From: CBDUBU01 sp965365465
GTDB taxonomy: Bacteria > Bacteroidota > Rhodothermia > Rhodothermales > DASSAV01
Length of the DNA stretch: 10,261 bases
Assembly: GCA_965365465.1 (NCBI GenBank)
Contig: CBDUBU010000141.1
Location: forward strand, 1-10,261
Direction: 5' to 3'
The position numbers and the translations under genes are program-made. The stretch's first letter is position 1. Every line of letters starts with the position of its first letter. Shown piece after piece: positions 1 through 6,800 of the stretch. Below the pieces are notes generated by a model that did no database searches, was not told the origin of the DNA, and saw only the letters and a list, made by a program, of their open reading frames with translations.

Positions 1-1
1 G

Positions 2-241
2 GAGGAAAGCGCCGAGCAGGCGCTCCGCGATCTGGCCGAACGCAGGGGGGCAGGGGCAGGCCGGATCATTCACCCGGCGCGGCTGGCCCTGAGCGGCGCC
101 TCCTCCGGGCCTAGCCTGTTCGGGCTGATGGAAGTGCTCGGGCGCGACCGGTGCGCAACCCGCCTGCGCCGGGCCGTAGCCGCGCTCGCGCCGGGCGGCC
201 TTTCGTATGCTCAGGGCAAGGGTGAAGGCTCTAAACCGTAA
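2..241 (+). CDS. gltX: Glutamyl-tRNA synthetase, C-terminal end (partial)
   Basis: The reading frame enters from the left edge and gives 79 residues before a TAA at 239-241. The segment around GRIIHPARLALSG, then GPSLFGLMEVLGRD and a closing RLRRAV, matches the last part of the anticodon-binding domain of class I glutamyl-tRNA synthetases, where the family carries a 'hPLRvaltG...GPgLfeliellG' pattern. The enzyme charges tRNA-Glu with glutamate in the cytoplasm. The catalytic HIGH and KMSKS parts lie outside the window, so a discriminating versus non-discriminating type cannot be judged. The final 17 or so residues, starting APGGL, go beyond the usual family end and overlap the convergent methyltransferase gene by 31 bp. 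Identification is by motif memory, without alignment. Confidence 0.85.
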   Translation, partial: EESAEQALRDLAERRGAGAGRIIHPARLALSGASSGPSLFGLMEVLGRDRCATRLRRAVAALAPGGLSYAQGKGEGSKP

Positions 242-768
242 AGACGCTGGTACTTCCTGACCAGATCGAAAACGGCGATGCCGTAGGCCACCGACACGTT
301 GAGCGACTGCTTCGCGCCGTATTGCGGGATCTCCAGCGCCAGGTCTGCCATCGCCACAAGGTCGTCGCTGACGCCGTACAGCTCATTTCCGATCACCAGG
401 CACAGGGGGAAGTGCGCCGTCTGAATCTGATCCGGGTGCGTAGGAGCGTCGGTGATCTCCAGTACGGCGAGGGTGTACCCTTTGCCGCGCAGGTCGCGCA
501 AAACGTCGGCTGCATTGCGCTCGTACTGCCAGGGCACGGTTTCCTGTGCGCCGAGCGCCGTTTTGTGCAGTCCCCGGTGTTCGGGCGTCCCGGTGATGCC
601 CGTCAGATACACCTTTTCGATCCGGGCGGCATCCGAGGTCCGGAAAATAGACCCCACGTTATACAGGGAGCGTACATTATCGACAACGACCGTGATGGGA
701 TGCTTCGGTAACGCTTCAAGGCTTTCCGGATCCGGACGGGGTATTTCGTCGTGCTGTAGTTTGCGCAT
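211..768 (-). CDS. SpoU/TrmH-family RNA 2'-O-methyltransferase
   Basis: The 185-residue protein shows the three SPOUT (SpoU/TrmH) motifs in order. Motif 1 has Asn37 and Arg43 in NVRSLYNVGSIFRTSDA (about 31-47). Motif 2 is LVIGNELYGVS (124-134), with GNE at 127-129. Motif 3 lies around EIPQYGAKQSLNVSVAYG (146-163). These form the trefoil knot that binds S-adenosylmethionine, and the family methylates ribose 2'-OH groups in tRNA or rRNA. There is no N-terminal substrate-binding domain, so it is a compact single-domain member; which nucleotide it modifies cannot be read from sequence. The ATG at 766-768 has no clear Shine-Dalgarno. The gene is divergent from the lipoprotein gene with 63 bp between starts, and its stop lies inside the end of gltX. 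Confidence 0.88.
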   Translation of the reverse strand: MRKLQHDEIPRPDPESLEALPKHPITVVVDNVRSLYNVGSIFRTSDAARIEKVYLTGITGTPEHRGLHKTALGAQETVPWQYERNAADVLRDLRGKGYTLAVLEITDAPTHPDQIQTAHFPLCLVIGNELYGVSDDLVAMADLALEIPQYGAKQSLNVSVAYGIAVFDLVRKYQRLYGLEPSPLP

Positions 769-831
769 GGCGCCGGTCGTCGTGGCAAGTAGGTGCTTCT
801 ATCAATGTGAATTCGCCTCAAAATAAAGACT

Positions 832-1440
832 ATGGATAACAAAGGAAGGGTGTTCAGCACCGTTGCGGCTGCCGTGGTGGTCGCTTTTCTTCTGACGGCT
901 TCAGGTTGCCAGGCGCTCAAGGAAGTGGCAAACCTCAGAAAAGTGGACTTTGCGCTGGACCGCGTGACGGAGGCTAATCTGGCCGGCGTGGATCTCAGCC
1001 GCATCCGCTCCTATGGAGACTTGAGAACCAGCGATGTCCTCAAGGTGACCAGTGCCCTTGCCAACCGGGAATTGCCGCTGGTGTTCAACCTCCACCTGAC
1101 GGCAGAGAATCCGCCGCAAAACACCGTGCAGGCGCGGCTCGTGCAGATGGACTGGACGCTGTTTCTGGAAGAGCGGGAAACCATCTCCGGGGTGCTGGAT
1201 CAGAACCTCGTACTCGAACCCGGCCAGCCCGCCGACATTGCGGTGCCCATCAGCCTCGATCTGATGCGGTTTTTCGGCGACAACATGCAGGATCTCATCG
1301 AACTGGCCCTTGCCGTTTCGGGGCAGGGCGGATCTCCGAAAAACATAAAGCTACAGGCCACCCCCACCATCCACACCATCATCGGGCCGATCCGTTACCC
1401 GCAGCCCATCATCATCGTGAACAGGGAGGTCGGTTCCTGA
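832..1440 (+). CDS. Lipoprotein, LEA type 2 (LEA14/WHy-like) family
   Basis: The 202-residue product begins with a lipoprotein signal: a hydrophobic stretch at about 7-22 followed by TASGC, with the acylated cysteine at position 26. The mature part, especially LPLVFNLHLTAENP, then LFLEERETISGVL, LEPGQPADIAVPISLDL and a closing RYPQPIII, resembles the beta-sandwich WHy/LEA14 fold. Bacterial members are often membrane-anchored periplasmic proteins of uncertain function, sometimes linked to desiccation or stress. The lipobox is seen directly; the family call is recognition from pattern and is less sure. The ATG at 832 follows an A/T-rich stretch without a Shine-Dalgarno, as is common in Bacteroidota. 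It stands alone, divergent from the methyltransferase gene. Confidence 0.7.
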   Translation: MDNKGRVFSTVAAAVVVAFLLTASGCQALKEVANLRKVDFALDRVTEANLAGVDLSRIRSYGDLRTSDVLKVTSALANRELPLVFNLHLTAENPPQNTVQARLVQMDWTLFLEERETISGVLDQNLVLEPGQPADIAVPISLDLMRFFGDNMQDLIELALAVSGQGGSPKNIKLQATPTIHTIIGPIRYPQPIIIVNREVGS

Positions 1441-1591
1441 CGCAATCTTTCTCCATGAGCAGCATTGTCGTTTACGTTCTGAGTGGGGCGCGCGGCCGTG
1501 AGTTCGTTCTCAAAGGGCGCCCTGCAAGCAGAGTAACAGAAGGGATGAAGCACAGGCGCGTCTCACTTTCACGCGCATTCCCGGTGCTCCA

Positions 1592-1620
1592 CAGACAGGT
1601 TGCCAGAATAACCTGTTCTG
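1592..1620. repeat. Imperfect palindrome / hairpin
   Basis: CAGACAGGTT at 1592-1601 pairs with AACCTGTTCTG at 1610-1620, separated by 8 nt; the outer arms need one bulged base and the inner 7 bp are perfect. No T-run follows, so it is not a standard intrinsic terminator. It could be an operator, or an RNA hairpin in the 3' region of the lipoprotein transcript. Confidence 0.4.
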
Positions 1621-1672
1621 CCGGGCCGCTGCCGCCTATCTTACCGGCTGAATCAACCCTTGTGGAGGAACT

Positions 1673-1744
1673 ATGGCAGCAATAAAATCGAACAGGATCT
1701 ATGCAAAGTCCCCGAATTGGCGGCGCCGGGAATGCGTGATCTGA
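1673..1744 (+). CDS. Possible small protein, 23 aa
   Basis: ATG at 1673 is preceded by GGAGG (1664-1668) with 4 nt between motif and start, one of the strongest ribosome-binding sites in the window. It opens a short frame ending in TGA at 1742-1744. The peptide starts MAAIKSNRIYAKSPNW and is basic (several Arg and Lys), with one Cys near its end. I recognise no family. It lies in the gene-poor stretch and could be a real small protein, a leader peptide upstream of cmk, or a chance match of a GC-rich motif. Confidence is low because length alone gives no coding signal. Confidence 0.25.
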   Translation: MAAIKSNRIYAKSPNWRRRECVI

Positions 1745-1797
1745 GGGGGAGAAGGCCGAATTGCGGCGTCTTGCTGAAATCCTGATTTGGGCCGCAG

Positions 1798-1890
1798 AAA
1801 CCGCAAAACGGCTCTGGCGGGGGTAAAAAGGGCGTTCTGATGCTACGAAAAACCGCAAAAAAACGTCAACAAAACCGCAAAAACCGCACA
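1798..1890. repeat. Cluster of AAACCGCA motifs
   Basis: AAACCGCAAAA occurs exactly at 1798-1808, 1850-1860 and 1872-1882, and a fourth AAACCGCA runs from 1881 to 1888. The spacing is irregular (52, 22 and 9 bp between starts), unlike a simple tandem repeat or a CRISPR array. The A-rich motif stands out in GC-rich surroundings and sits 130-220 bp upstream of cmk. It could be a cluster of protein-binding sites or a slippage relic. Confidence 0.5.
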
Positions 1891-2020
1891 ATGATCGCCG
1901 CTGCGCCGGAAACCAGCCGCTCCCGATTCACCTCCCGCACGCTTCACGCGAAGTCCGATTGCGTGAGCAGGTCGGGATTCGTACATTTCCTTGCTGCGCC
2001 AACAAAACCGGTTTCAAAGA

Positions 2021-2701
2021 TTGATCATTGCCATTGACGGGCCGGCAGGTTCGGGGAAAAGCACGACGGCGCGCCTCGTAGCAGACAGGCTGGGGTATGT
2101 CTATCTCGATACGGGCGCCATGTACCGGGCGGTCGCGCTCTCGTTTCTCCGCAACGGATATGCCCCCGACGAAGCCGGCAATGTCCTTCAGGAGTTCAGC
2201 CTCGGCATCGGCTATGTTGACGGAACCATGCATGTTTACCTCAACGGCGAGGATGTATCTGCGGAGATCCGCACGCCGGAGGTCGGAGCGCTGGTGAGCC
2301 AGGTGAGCAGCTTGGCAGAGGTCCGGGAGAAGCTGGTCGGGGAGCAACGCCGGATCGCGCGTGGGCACGTGAAGAACCACAGCGGCGTCGTGCTCGACGG
2401 GCGGGATATCGGGACCGTCGTGTTTCCGGACGCGGATGTAAAGATTTTTCTGGTGGCCGATGCCGGAACCCGCGCCCGGCGGCGTCAGGCCGAGTTGCTG
2501 GCGCAGGGACGGGATGCGGCCCTGGAGAGCGTATACCGGGAAATCACCGAACGGGACCGCATCGACAGCGAACGGGCGCTCGCGCCGCTCCGGCAGGCTG
2601 AAGATGCCTTCGCATTCGATACAACGGATGCGACCATCGACGAGCAGGTAAACTTCGTGATCGGGAAAATCCGGGAACGTCAAAAAAATCGTTCCGTTTA
2701 A
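2021..2701 (+). CDS. cmk: Cytidylate kinase (CMP kinase)
   Basis: This enzyme phosphorylates CMP and dCMP with ATP, feeding the CTP and dCTP pools. Counting from TTG 2021 it has 226 residues. The P-loop GPAGSGKST is at 7-15, the CMP-binding segment DTGAMYRA at 30-37, DGRDIGT at 126-132, and the lid-side RDRIDSERALAPL begins near 178. All are family hallmarks and the length is normal. The start is uncertain: the frame has no ATG or GTG and opens only after a TGA at 1964-1966. TTG 2021 gives the family-typical MIIAIDGPAG start; TTG 1991 would add ten residues. Neither has a Shine-Dalgarno. rpsA follows on the same strand after about 206 bp, an order seen in many bacteria. Confidence 0.92.
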   Translation: MIIAIDGPAGSGKSTTARLVADRLGYVYLDTGAMYRAVALSFLRNGYAPDEAGNVLQEFSLGIGYVDGTMHVYLNGEDVSAEIRTPEVGALVSQVSSLAEVREKLVGEQRRIARGHVKNHSGVVLDGRDIGTVVFPDADVKIFLVADAGTRARRRQAELLAQGRDAALESVYREITERDRIDSERALAPLRQAEDAFAFDTTDATIDEQVNFVIGKIRERQKNRSV

Positions 2702-2798
2702 AATATTTCGGCCTGGTCCGGTTCGATGTTCCCCGGCTTCAGCAGCAAGGGAAGATGGAGCCGGAGGCCATTCACTGTATGTTTCACTCTTAACAGCT

Positions 2799-2830
2799 TT
2801 GCCTGCTGTACCAGGGAACGCGGCAGGCAA
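2799..2830 (+). promoter_or_regulatory. rpsA leader hairpin 1
   Basis: TTGCCTGC at 2799-2806 pairs perfectly with GCAGGCAA at 2823-2830, and three further inner pairs including two wobbles extend the stem, leaving a loop near 2810-2819. No T-run follows. It lies about 80 nt upstream of the rpsA start and is a candidate leader structure. Autoregulation of rpsA by leader hairpins is known in gamma-proteobacteria; applying that here is inference. Confidence 0.4.
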
Positions 2831-2866
2831 CAAACTTAAACAGGGGGCAGGATCCAGAAGCCCTGA

Positions 2867-2881
2867 CTTGCAGGATGCAAG
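2867..2881 (+). promoter_or_regulatory. rpsA leader hairpin 2
   Basis: CTTGCA (2867-2872) and TGCAAG (2876-2881) form a perfect 6-bp stem with a GGA loop. It buries the in-frame ATG at 2875, which argues against that codon being the rpsA start, and it ends 16 nt before the rpsA Shine-Dalgarno. Confidence 0.4.
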
Positions 2882-2907
2882 CAAAAGTGATCGGCCCGGA
2901 GAAAAGT

Positions 2908-5553
2908 ATGGCTGAAGATCAGCGCAAACCTAGCGAAACCACGGAAACAACTACGGAGGCAGTCGGAGCCGACGTGCAACCGGCGGACGAGCCGCAGCGC
3001 GGCGACGGCGGCGCGGCAGCCCCGGCAGCGCCGGCTGAGGATGCCGTGCAGGACGAGGAAGCTCCGGCTCAGGAGGAGGATCAGGAAACACTTCTGGAGC
3101 AAGCCGTCGAGACGGCAAAAGACCTGGCCGAATCCGCAACGGAGGCAGTATCCAGCGCGGCGGGAGCCGTTACACGCCTCATCGAGGAGGCTGTTGAAGC
3201 CGTTTCGGAAAAACTGGATTTCCCCTCCGGCGAAGAATCGGGTGATGCCTCGCGTCATGACATTCCCCTCACGTCGGTAGACAGCGCGGGAGACCTGAAG
3301 CACACCGGTGGTTCGCTTGGCTTTACCGGCGAGATCACGGGCCGGGTGGTCAAGTTGTCCGAACTGGAAACCCTCCGGATTGAATCTGAAGCGAGCGAAG
3401 AATACGATCAGCTCAGAAGTCTTATTGAGCAGACCCTCACCAACGTCTCCGAGCATGAGATCGTGAAGGGGCGGGTGGTCAGCGTCGGCGAGAAGGATAT
3501 CGTTATCGACATTGGCTTCAAGAGCGACGGCATCGTATCAAAGAACGAATTCAGCCGCGACCTGGCGCCGGGCGATGAGGTCGAGGTTTATCTCGAACGC
3601 ATCGAGGATATGCAGGGCCAGTTGGTCCTGTCCAAGACGAAGGCGGATACCGTTCGTCGCTGGCAGCGGATCGAGGATGCGTACGACAACGAAAAGGTGC
3701 TCGAAGGCACCATCGTGCGCCGCATCAAGGGCGGCATGATCGTCGAGTTGTTCGAGAACATGGAAGCCTTCCTGCCCGGCTCGCAGATCGACGTGCGCCC
3801 GGTTCGGGATTTCGATGCCTACCTCGACAAGCGGATGGAGTTCAAGATCGTGAAGCTCAATCCGGCCAACGAAAACATCGTGGTGTCGCACAAGGCGCTT
3901 ATCGAGAAAGAGCTTGAGTCGCAGCGCCAGAAAATCCTTGCTTCCATGGAGCCGGGTCAGGTTCTGGAAGGCACGGTCAAGAACATCACCGACTTCGGTG
4001 TATTCATTGACCTGGGCGGCGTTGACGGCCTGCTGCACATCACGGACCTGTCGTGGGGCCGCGTCTCCCATCCGTCGGAACTGGTCAGCCTGGACGACAA
4101 GCTGAACGTTGTGGTGCTGGACTACGACAAGAACCGCCAGCGCATCTCCCTCGGCCTGAAGCAGCTTCAGCCGCACCCGTGGGAGAACATCAACGAAAAA
4201 TACGTGGAAGGAAGCGTCGTCGAAGGCAAGGTGGTTTCAATCACCGACTACGGCGCATTCGTGGAACTGGAGAAGGGAATCGAGGGCCTCGTTCACATTT
4301 CCGAGATGAGCTGGACGGAGCACATCCGGCATCCAAGCCAGATGGTGGCGCTGGGCCAGCTTGTCAACGTGAAAATTCTCAACGTCGATCACGAAGGGAA
4401 AAAGATTTCCCTGGGCATGAAGCAGCTTCAGCCCGATCCGTGGGAAGGCATCTCCGACCGTTATCCCCCTGGAACGCCGTTGAGCGGCAAGGTGCGCAAC
4501 ATCACGAACTTCGGCGTTTTCGTCGAGATCGAGCCGGGCATCGATGGGCTGGTGCATATCAGCGATCTTTCCTGGACCAAGCGGGTGCGCCACCCAAGCG
4601 AGATGGTGAAGAAGGGGCAGGAGATGAACGTCGTTATTCTCAACATCGATGAGAAGGAGCGTCGCATTTCCCTGGGCCACAAGCAGGTGGAGACCAACCC
4701 GTGGAACCAGTTCGCGAAGGTTTACGCCGAAGGCACCGATACCGAAGCGACCGTTTCCCGCGTCGAGGATAAAGGTCTGGTTGTGGATCTGCCGATGGAT
4801 GTCGAGGCATTCGTCCCGTCCGCCGAGCTCAAGAATGGCGGGCAGAACTTCCAGGAGTTTTACCGGGAGGGCGCGAAGCTCGAAATGCGCGTAATCCGGT
4901 TTGACGCCAACAACAAGGAAATCATCCTCAGCGAGGTTGCGAAGCAGCGTGCGGAAGAGCGCGCGGAGCGCGAAGCCGAGCAGCGCGAGAAGCGCGTGGT
5001 GCGCGACCGGGAGCGCCGTGAGATCTCGGAGTTCCAGGAACGTTCCGGTTCCGCTACCGGCCCGACGACGCTGGGCGAGTTGAGCGGTCTGGCGAGCCTT
5101 CGGGATCAGCTTGCACGGGCCGAGCAGCAGCGCACGGCTCCGGCGGAAGCAGCAGAAGCCCCGGCTCCGTCTGCCGAAGAAGCGCAGGCGGCCTTGAAGG
5201 GAACCGGCGCAGCCGATGAGCCGGAAGCCGCAGCGGAAGCAGCGCCTGCGCCGGAAGCGGTGGAGGAGTCGCCCGCAGCAGCGGAAGCAGGGGATGCCCA
5301 CGAGACGCCTACGGGAGAGGTTGGCGAGAAGCCGCAGGCAACCGTCGAAACCGTGCAGTCGGTAGAGGAAGTGGAGAGCTTTACGAAACCGACCGGCGAA
5401 GAGCGGATGGTGACGACGGAAGATGTCGCGCCTCCGGAAGCTGAGACGGAAGAGACGACGGCCGCCGCCGAGATGGGGGAGGCATCGGCTGAGGTCGAGG
5501 CTTCTTCACCCGAAGAGGCGGAAGATGTGGCTGACAAGGCGGCAGAGAAGTAA
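2908..5553 (+). CDS. rpsA: 30S ribosomal protein S1, long form with six S1 domains
   Basis: S1 binds mRNA on the small ribosomal subunit and helps initiation, which matters where Shine-Dalgarno sites are weak. From ATG 2908 the protein has 881 residues; GGAG at 2898-2901, 6 nt before it, supports this start over the in-frame ATG at 2875. Six OB-fold S1 domains lie at about 182-245, 262-331, 347-420, 432-507, 519-594 and 606-680. Domains 3-5 are the most canonical, with GVF/GAF and LLHI/LVHIS signatures and ISLG ends. Residues 1-180 are an Ala/Glu-rich acidic extension. After domain 6 comes an Arg/Glu-rich probable coiled coil (about 681-710), a short conserved-looking TTLGELSGLASLRDQL (about 720-735), then an Ala/Glu/Pro-rich tail to the end. 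E. coli S1 is about 557 residues, so this is far longer. Two hairpins follow the stop. Confidence 0.95.
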   Translation: MAEDQRKPSETTETTTEAVGADVQPADEPQRGDGGAAAPAAPAEDAVQDEEAPAQEEDQETLLEQAVETAKDLAESATEAVSSAAGAVTRLIEEAVEAVSEKLDFPSGEESGDASRHDIPLTSVDSAGDLKHTGGSLGFTGEITGRVVKLSELETLRIESEASEEYDQLRSLIEQTLTNVSEHEIVKGRVVSVGEKDIVIDIGFKSDGIVSKNEFSRDLAPGDEVEVYLERIEDMQGQLVLSKTKADTVRRWQRIEDAYDNEKVLEGTIVRRIKGGMIVELFENMEAFLPGSQIDVRPVRDFDAYLDKRMEFKIVKLNPANENIVVSHKALIEKELESQRQKILASMEPGQVLEGTVKNITDFGVFIDLGGVDGLLHITDLSWGRVSHPSELVSLDDKLNVVVLDYDKNRQRISLGLKQLQPHPWENINEKYVEGSVVEGKVVSITDYGAFVELEKGIEGLVHISEMSWTEHIRHPSQMVALGQLVNVKILNVDHEGKKISLGMKQLQPDPWEGISDRYPPGTPLSGKVRNITNFGVFVEIEPGIDGLVHISDLSWTKRVRHPSEMVKKGQEMNVVILNIDEKERRISLGHKQVETNPWNQFAKVYAEGTDTEATVSRVEDKGLVVDLPMDVEAFVPSAELKNGGQNFQEFYREGAKLEMRVIRFDANNKEIILSEVAKQRAEERAEREAEQREKRVVRDRERREISEFQERSGSATGPTTLGELSGLASLRDQLARAEQQRTAPAEAAEAPAPSAEEAQAALKGTGAADEPEAAAEAAPAPEAVEESPAAAEAGDAHETPTGEVGEKPQATVETVQSVEEVESFTKPTGEERMVTTEDVAPPEAETEETTAAAEMGEASAEVEASSPEEAEDVADKAAEK

Positions 5554-5585
5554 CCTGCCGGTCGGCCTTAGAGATAGAGAAAGAC

Positions 5586-5622
5586 AAGAAGGGGCGGTTC
5601 CGCAATGGAGCCGTCCCTTCTT
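5586..5622 (+). terminator. Intrinsic terminator after rpsA
   Basis: A 16-bp stem with two G-T wobbles pairs 5586-5601 with 5607-5622 around a GCAAT loop. A-rich sequence precedes it and a short T-rich patch is at 5618-5623. It begins 33 nt after the rpsA stop. Confidence 0.75.
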
Positions 5623-5667
5623 TCTGCTACGGCCCTCCTTGAACGCCATTGCCGATGCCCTGCAAAC

Positions 5668-5704
5668 AGGAGGCCCGGTCTCCCACCAAGGGACCGGGCC
5701 TCTT
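5668..5704. terminator. Second GC-rich hairpin, possibly bidirectional terminator
   Basis: AGGCCCGGTC at 5671-5680 pairs perfectly with GACCGGGCCT at 5692-5701, with three more outer pairs (one wobble), giving about 13 bp around an 11-nt loop. It has no long T-run on either strand. It lies between rpsA and the convergent minus-strand gene ending at 5829, so it could back up rpsA termination or stop transcripts from the right. Confidence 0.5.
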
Positions 5705-5828
5705 CCCACCAGAAAACAGAAGTGCTTTAAGAGATATGTTGCTCCCTAACGCGCTACAGGCACAGGGAAAGCGACATCATAAGCACAACCGTTACAATTG
5801 ATTAGCCAGAAAAGATCGGCTGCCGGCG

Positions 5829-6080
5829 CTATGACTCATCGTCCTCATCCTCCTCATCGTCGTAGTCGCTGCCTTCATCAATGGCGGCGTCGCCAGGAAG
5901 CCTCCTGATCCCGTCCGATTGAATCCAGGAAGCGCCCGTCACGATATGCATGGCAGCGTCAACCAGATCAGGCAGGTGGGAAGCTTCCGTAAACTGGGTC
6001 GGAGCGCCAAACTGATCGATCAGAAAACGCTCCGCTGCGTCGGAGAGCGCTTCGCTGTACTTATGCCTGTATATTTTCAT
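5829..6080 (-). CDS. Hypothetical small protein with very acidic C-terminus
   Basis: I do not recognise this protein. From the ATG at 6078-6080 it has 83 residues, beginning MKIYRHKYSEALSDAAERF. It has a predicted helical N-terminal half, a segment around LPDLVDAAMHIVTGASW, and a closing run of Asp and Glu (YDDEEDEDDES). An in-frame ATG at 6114-6116 would add 12 residues; the shorter start is preferred because it reduces overlap with the upstream gene from 56 to 20 bp. Neither has a Shine-Dalgarno. It overlaps the end of the gene at 6061-6543 in another frame, so the two are probably co-transcribed and translationally coupled. The soluble acidic character would suit a partner of a basic protein, but that is only a guess. 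Confidence 0.6.
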   Translation of the reverse strand: MKIYRHKYSEALSDAAERFLIDQFGAPTQFTEASHLPDLVDAAMHIVTGASWIQSDGIRRLPGDAAIDEGSDYDDEEDEDDES

Positions 6081-6543
6081 CGTGTTTTTCGGTTTCGTGG
6101 AGGGGTTCCGAAGCATCGCGTTGCGCTGCCGGCGCGGTTTTGCGGGAGCGCCAGACCGGCTGGTGGTCGATATTCAGCGCGAGCGTCTCAAACATGCGTT
6201 TGTGGCTCGACGGAAGCTTGCCTTCCTCCGACCACTGCTTGACTGCGTTGAAATCGAACCGGGTTTCCGAGAGCTGGATAAGGTGGATCGTCTCTCCGAT
6301 CAGGTCGCTGCCGAAGGCATCAGCCCGCGCCATGTTTTCCAGGATTTCGGGGTCGAGTTGCGCCGCGTTTCTTCGCCTGTACAGATCAAAAGCTTTCTGG
6401 TACTGGATATGCGTGGTGCTGGCCTTCAGGTAAAGATACCATGCCTTCGACCGGAGAAAAGCGTCCTGCTTGCGTTTCTGGCTGCTCTGGAAAAGAGCGA
6501 AGGCAAGACAGCTAATGGCGATAACGGCTGCGATTTCCAGCAT
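6061..6543 (-). CDS. Hypothetical membrane-anchored protein
   Basis: The 160-residue protein is of unrecognised family. It starts with a single hydrophobic segment (MLEIAAVIAISCLAFALF, about 1-18), followed by basic residues (QKRKQ). That predicts an uncleaved N-terminal anchor with the rest of the protein in the cytoplasm. The remainder is charged and probably helical (AWYLYLKASTTHIQYQKAFDLYRRRN, then a region near RFDFNAVKQWSEEGKLP), and the tail is hydrophilic. It has no visible catalytic motif. The ATG at 6541-6543 lacks a Shine-Dalgarno. Its last 20 bp overlap the start of the acidic small protein, so the two form a likely two-gene transcript. It is divergent from the folK operon across 257 bp that must hold both promoters; I could not place either with confidence. 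Confidence 0.65.
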   Translation of the reverse strand: MLEIAAVIAISCLAFALFQSSQKRKQDAFLRSKAWYLYLKASTTHIQYQKAFDLYRRRNAAQLDPEILENMARADAFGSDLIGETIHLIQLSETRFDFNAVKQWSEEGKLPSSHKRMFETLALNIDHQPVWRSRKTAPAAQRDASEPLHETEKHDENIQA

Positions 6544-6800
6544 CAGGATACGGTATATTCAAAAGGATGACCTCTGCGCGAGGCCGGGATATCTGACGCG
6601 AAGGTAGTATGGATGGTATCAAATAAGAAAGGCGGCTGCAAGCGCCACAGGAGCAAGTTATGAGATAAAATCGCATATTTCCGGGACCCGAAAAGAATGA
6701 AATCGAAACGCAAGTGGATGCCGGAGGTTTCAGGAGCAGCAGGGCGCCTTCCCGGCTGATCCGGGGGGTGAAAGCGGAATGACGAGACAGGGAAGCAGGT

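Larger units (their letters stand above)
1441..2020. other. Gene-poor stretch between lipoprotein and cmk
   Basis: About 580 bp with no recognisable gene. It contains an imperfect palindrome at 1592-1620, a 23-codon ORF with a strong Shine-Dalgarno at 1673-1744, a cluster of AAACCGCA motifs at 1798-1890, and a 7-bp inverted repeat around 1943-1967 (TTCACGC/GCGTGAG with one wobble). Longer open frames here (1455-1685 on plus, 1472-1891 on minus) encode low-information, Arg/Ser/Pro-rich sequence without family resemblance. The stretch must also carry the promoter of cmk, which I could not place. Confidence 0.6.

Noticed and set aside
1455..1685. 76-codon plus-strand open frame after the lipoprotein gene
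   Set aside because: No Shine-Dalgarno, no recognisable domain, and it includes the palindrome; not supportable as a gene.
1798..1890. Possible CRISPR-like or tandem array
   Set aside because: Motif copies are only 8-11 bases and irregularly spaced; no repeat-spacer structure or cas genes.
1472..1891. 139-codon minus-strand open frame in the gene-poor stretch
   Set aside because: Composition is Ser/Arg/Phe/Cys-rich as expected from translated noncoding DNA; no start context or family match.
2716..2740. GGTTCGA sequence resembling a tRNA T-loop
   Set aside because: The following bases do not complete the T arm, and no acceptor or anticodon stem can be folded around it.
1928..2884. 318-codon open frame on the minus strand opposite cmk
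   Set aside because: It runs antisense to a clearly recognised cmk, has no family resemblance, and is typical of GC-rich shadow frames.
4237..5301. 354-codon open frame on the minus strand opposite rpsA
   Set aside because: It mirrors the S1 repeats and the repetitive Ala/Glu tail; the product is a low-information Arg/Leu-rich sequence.
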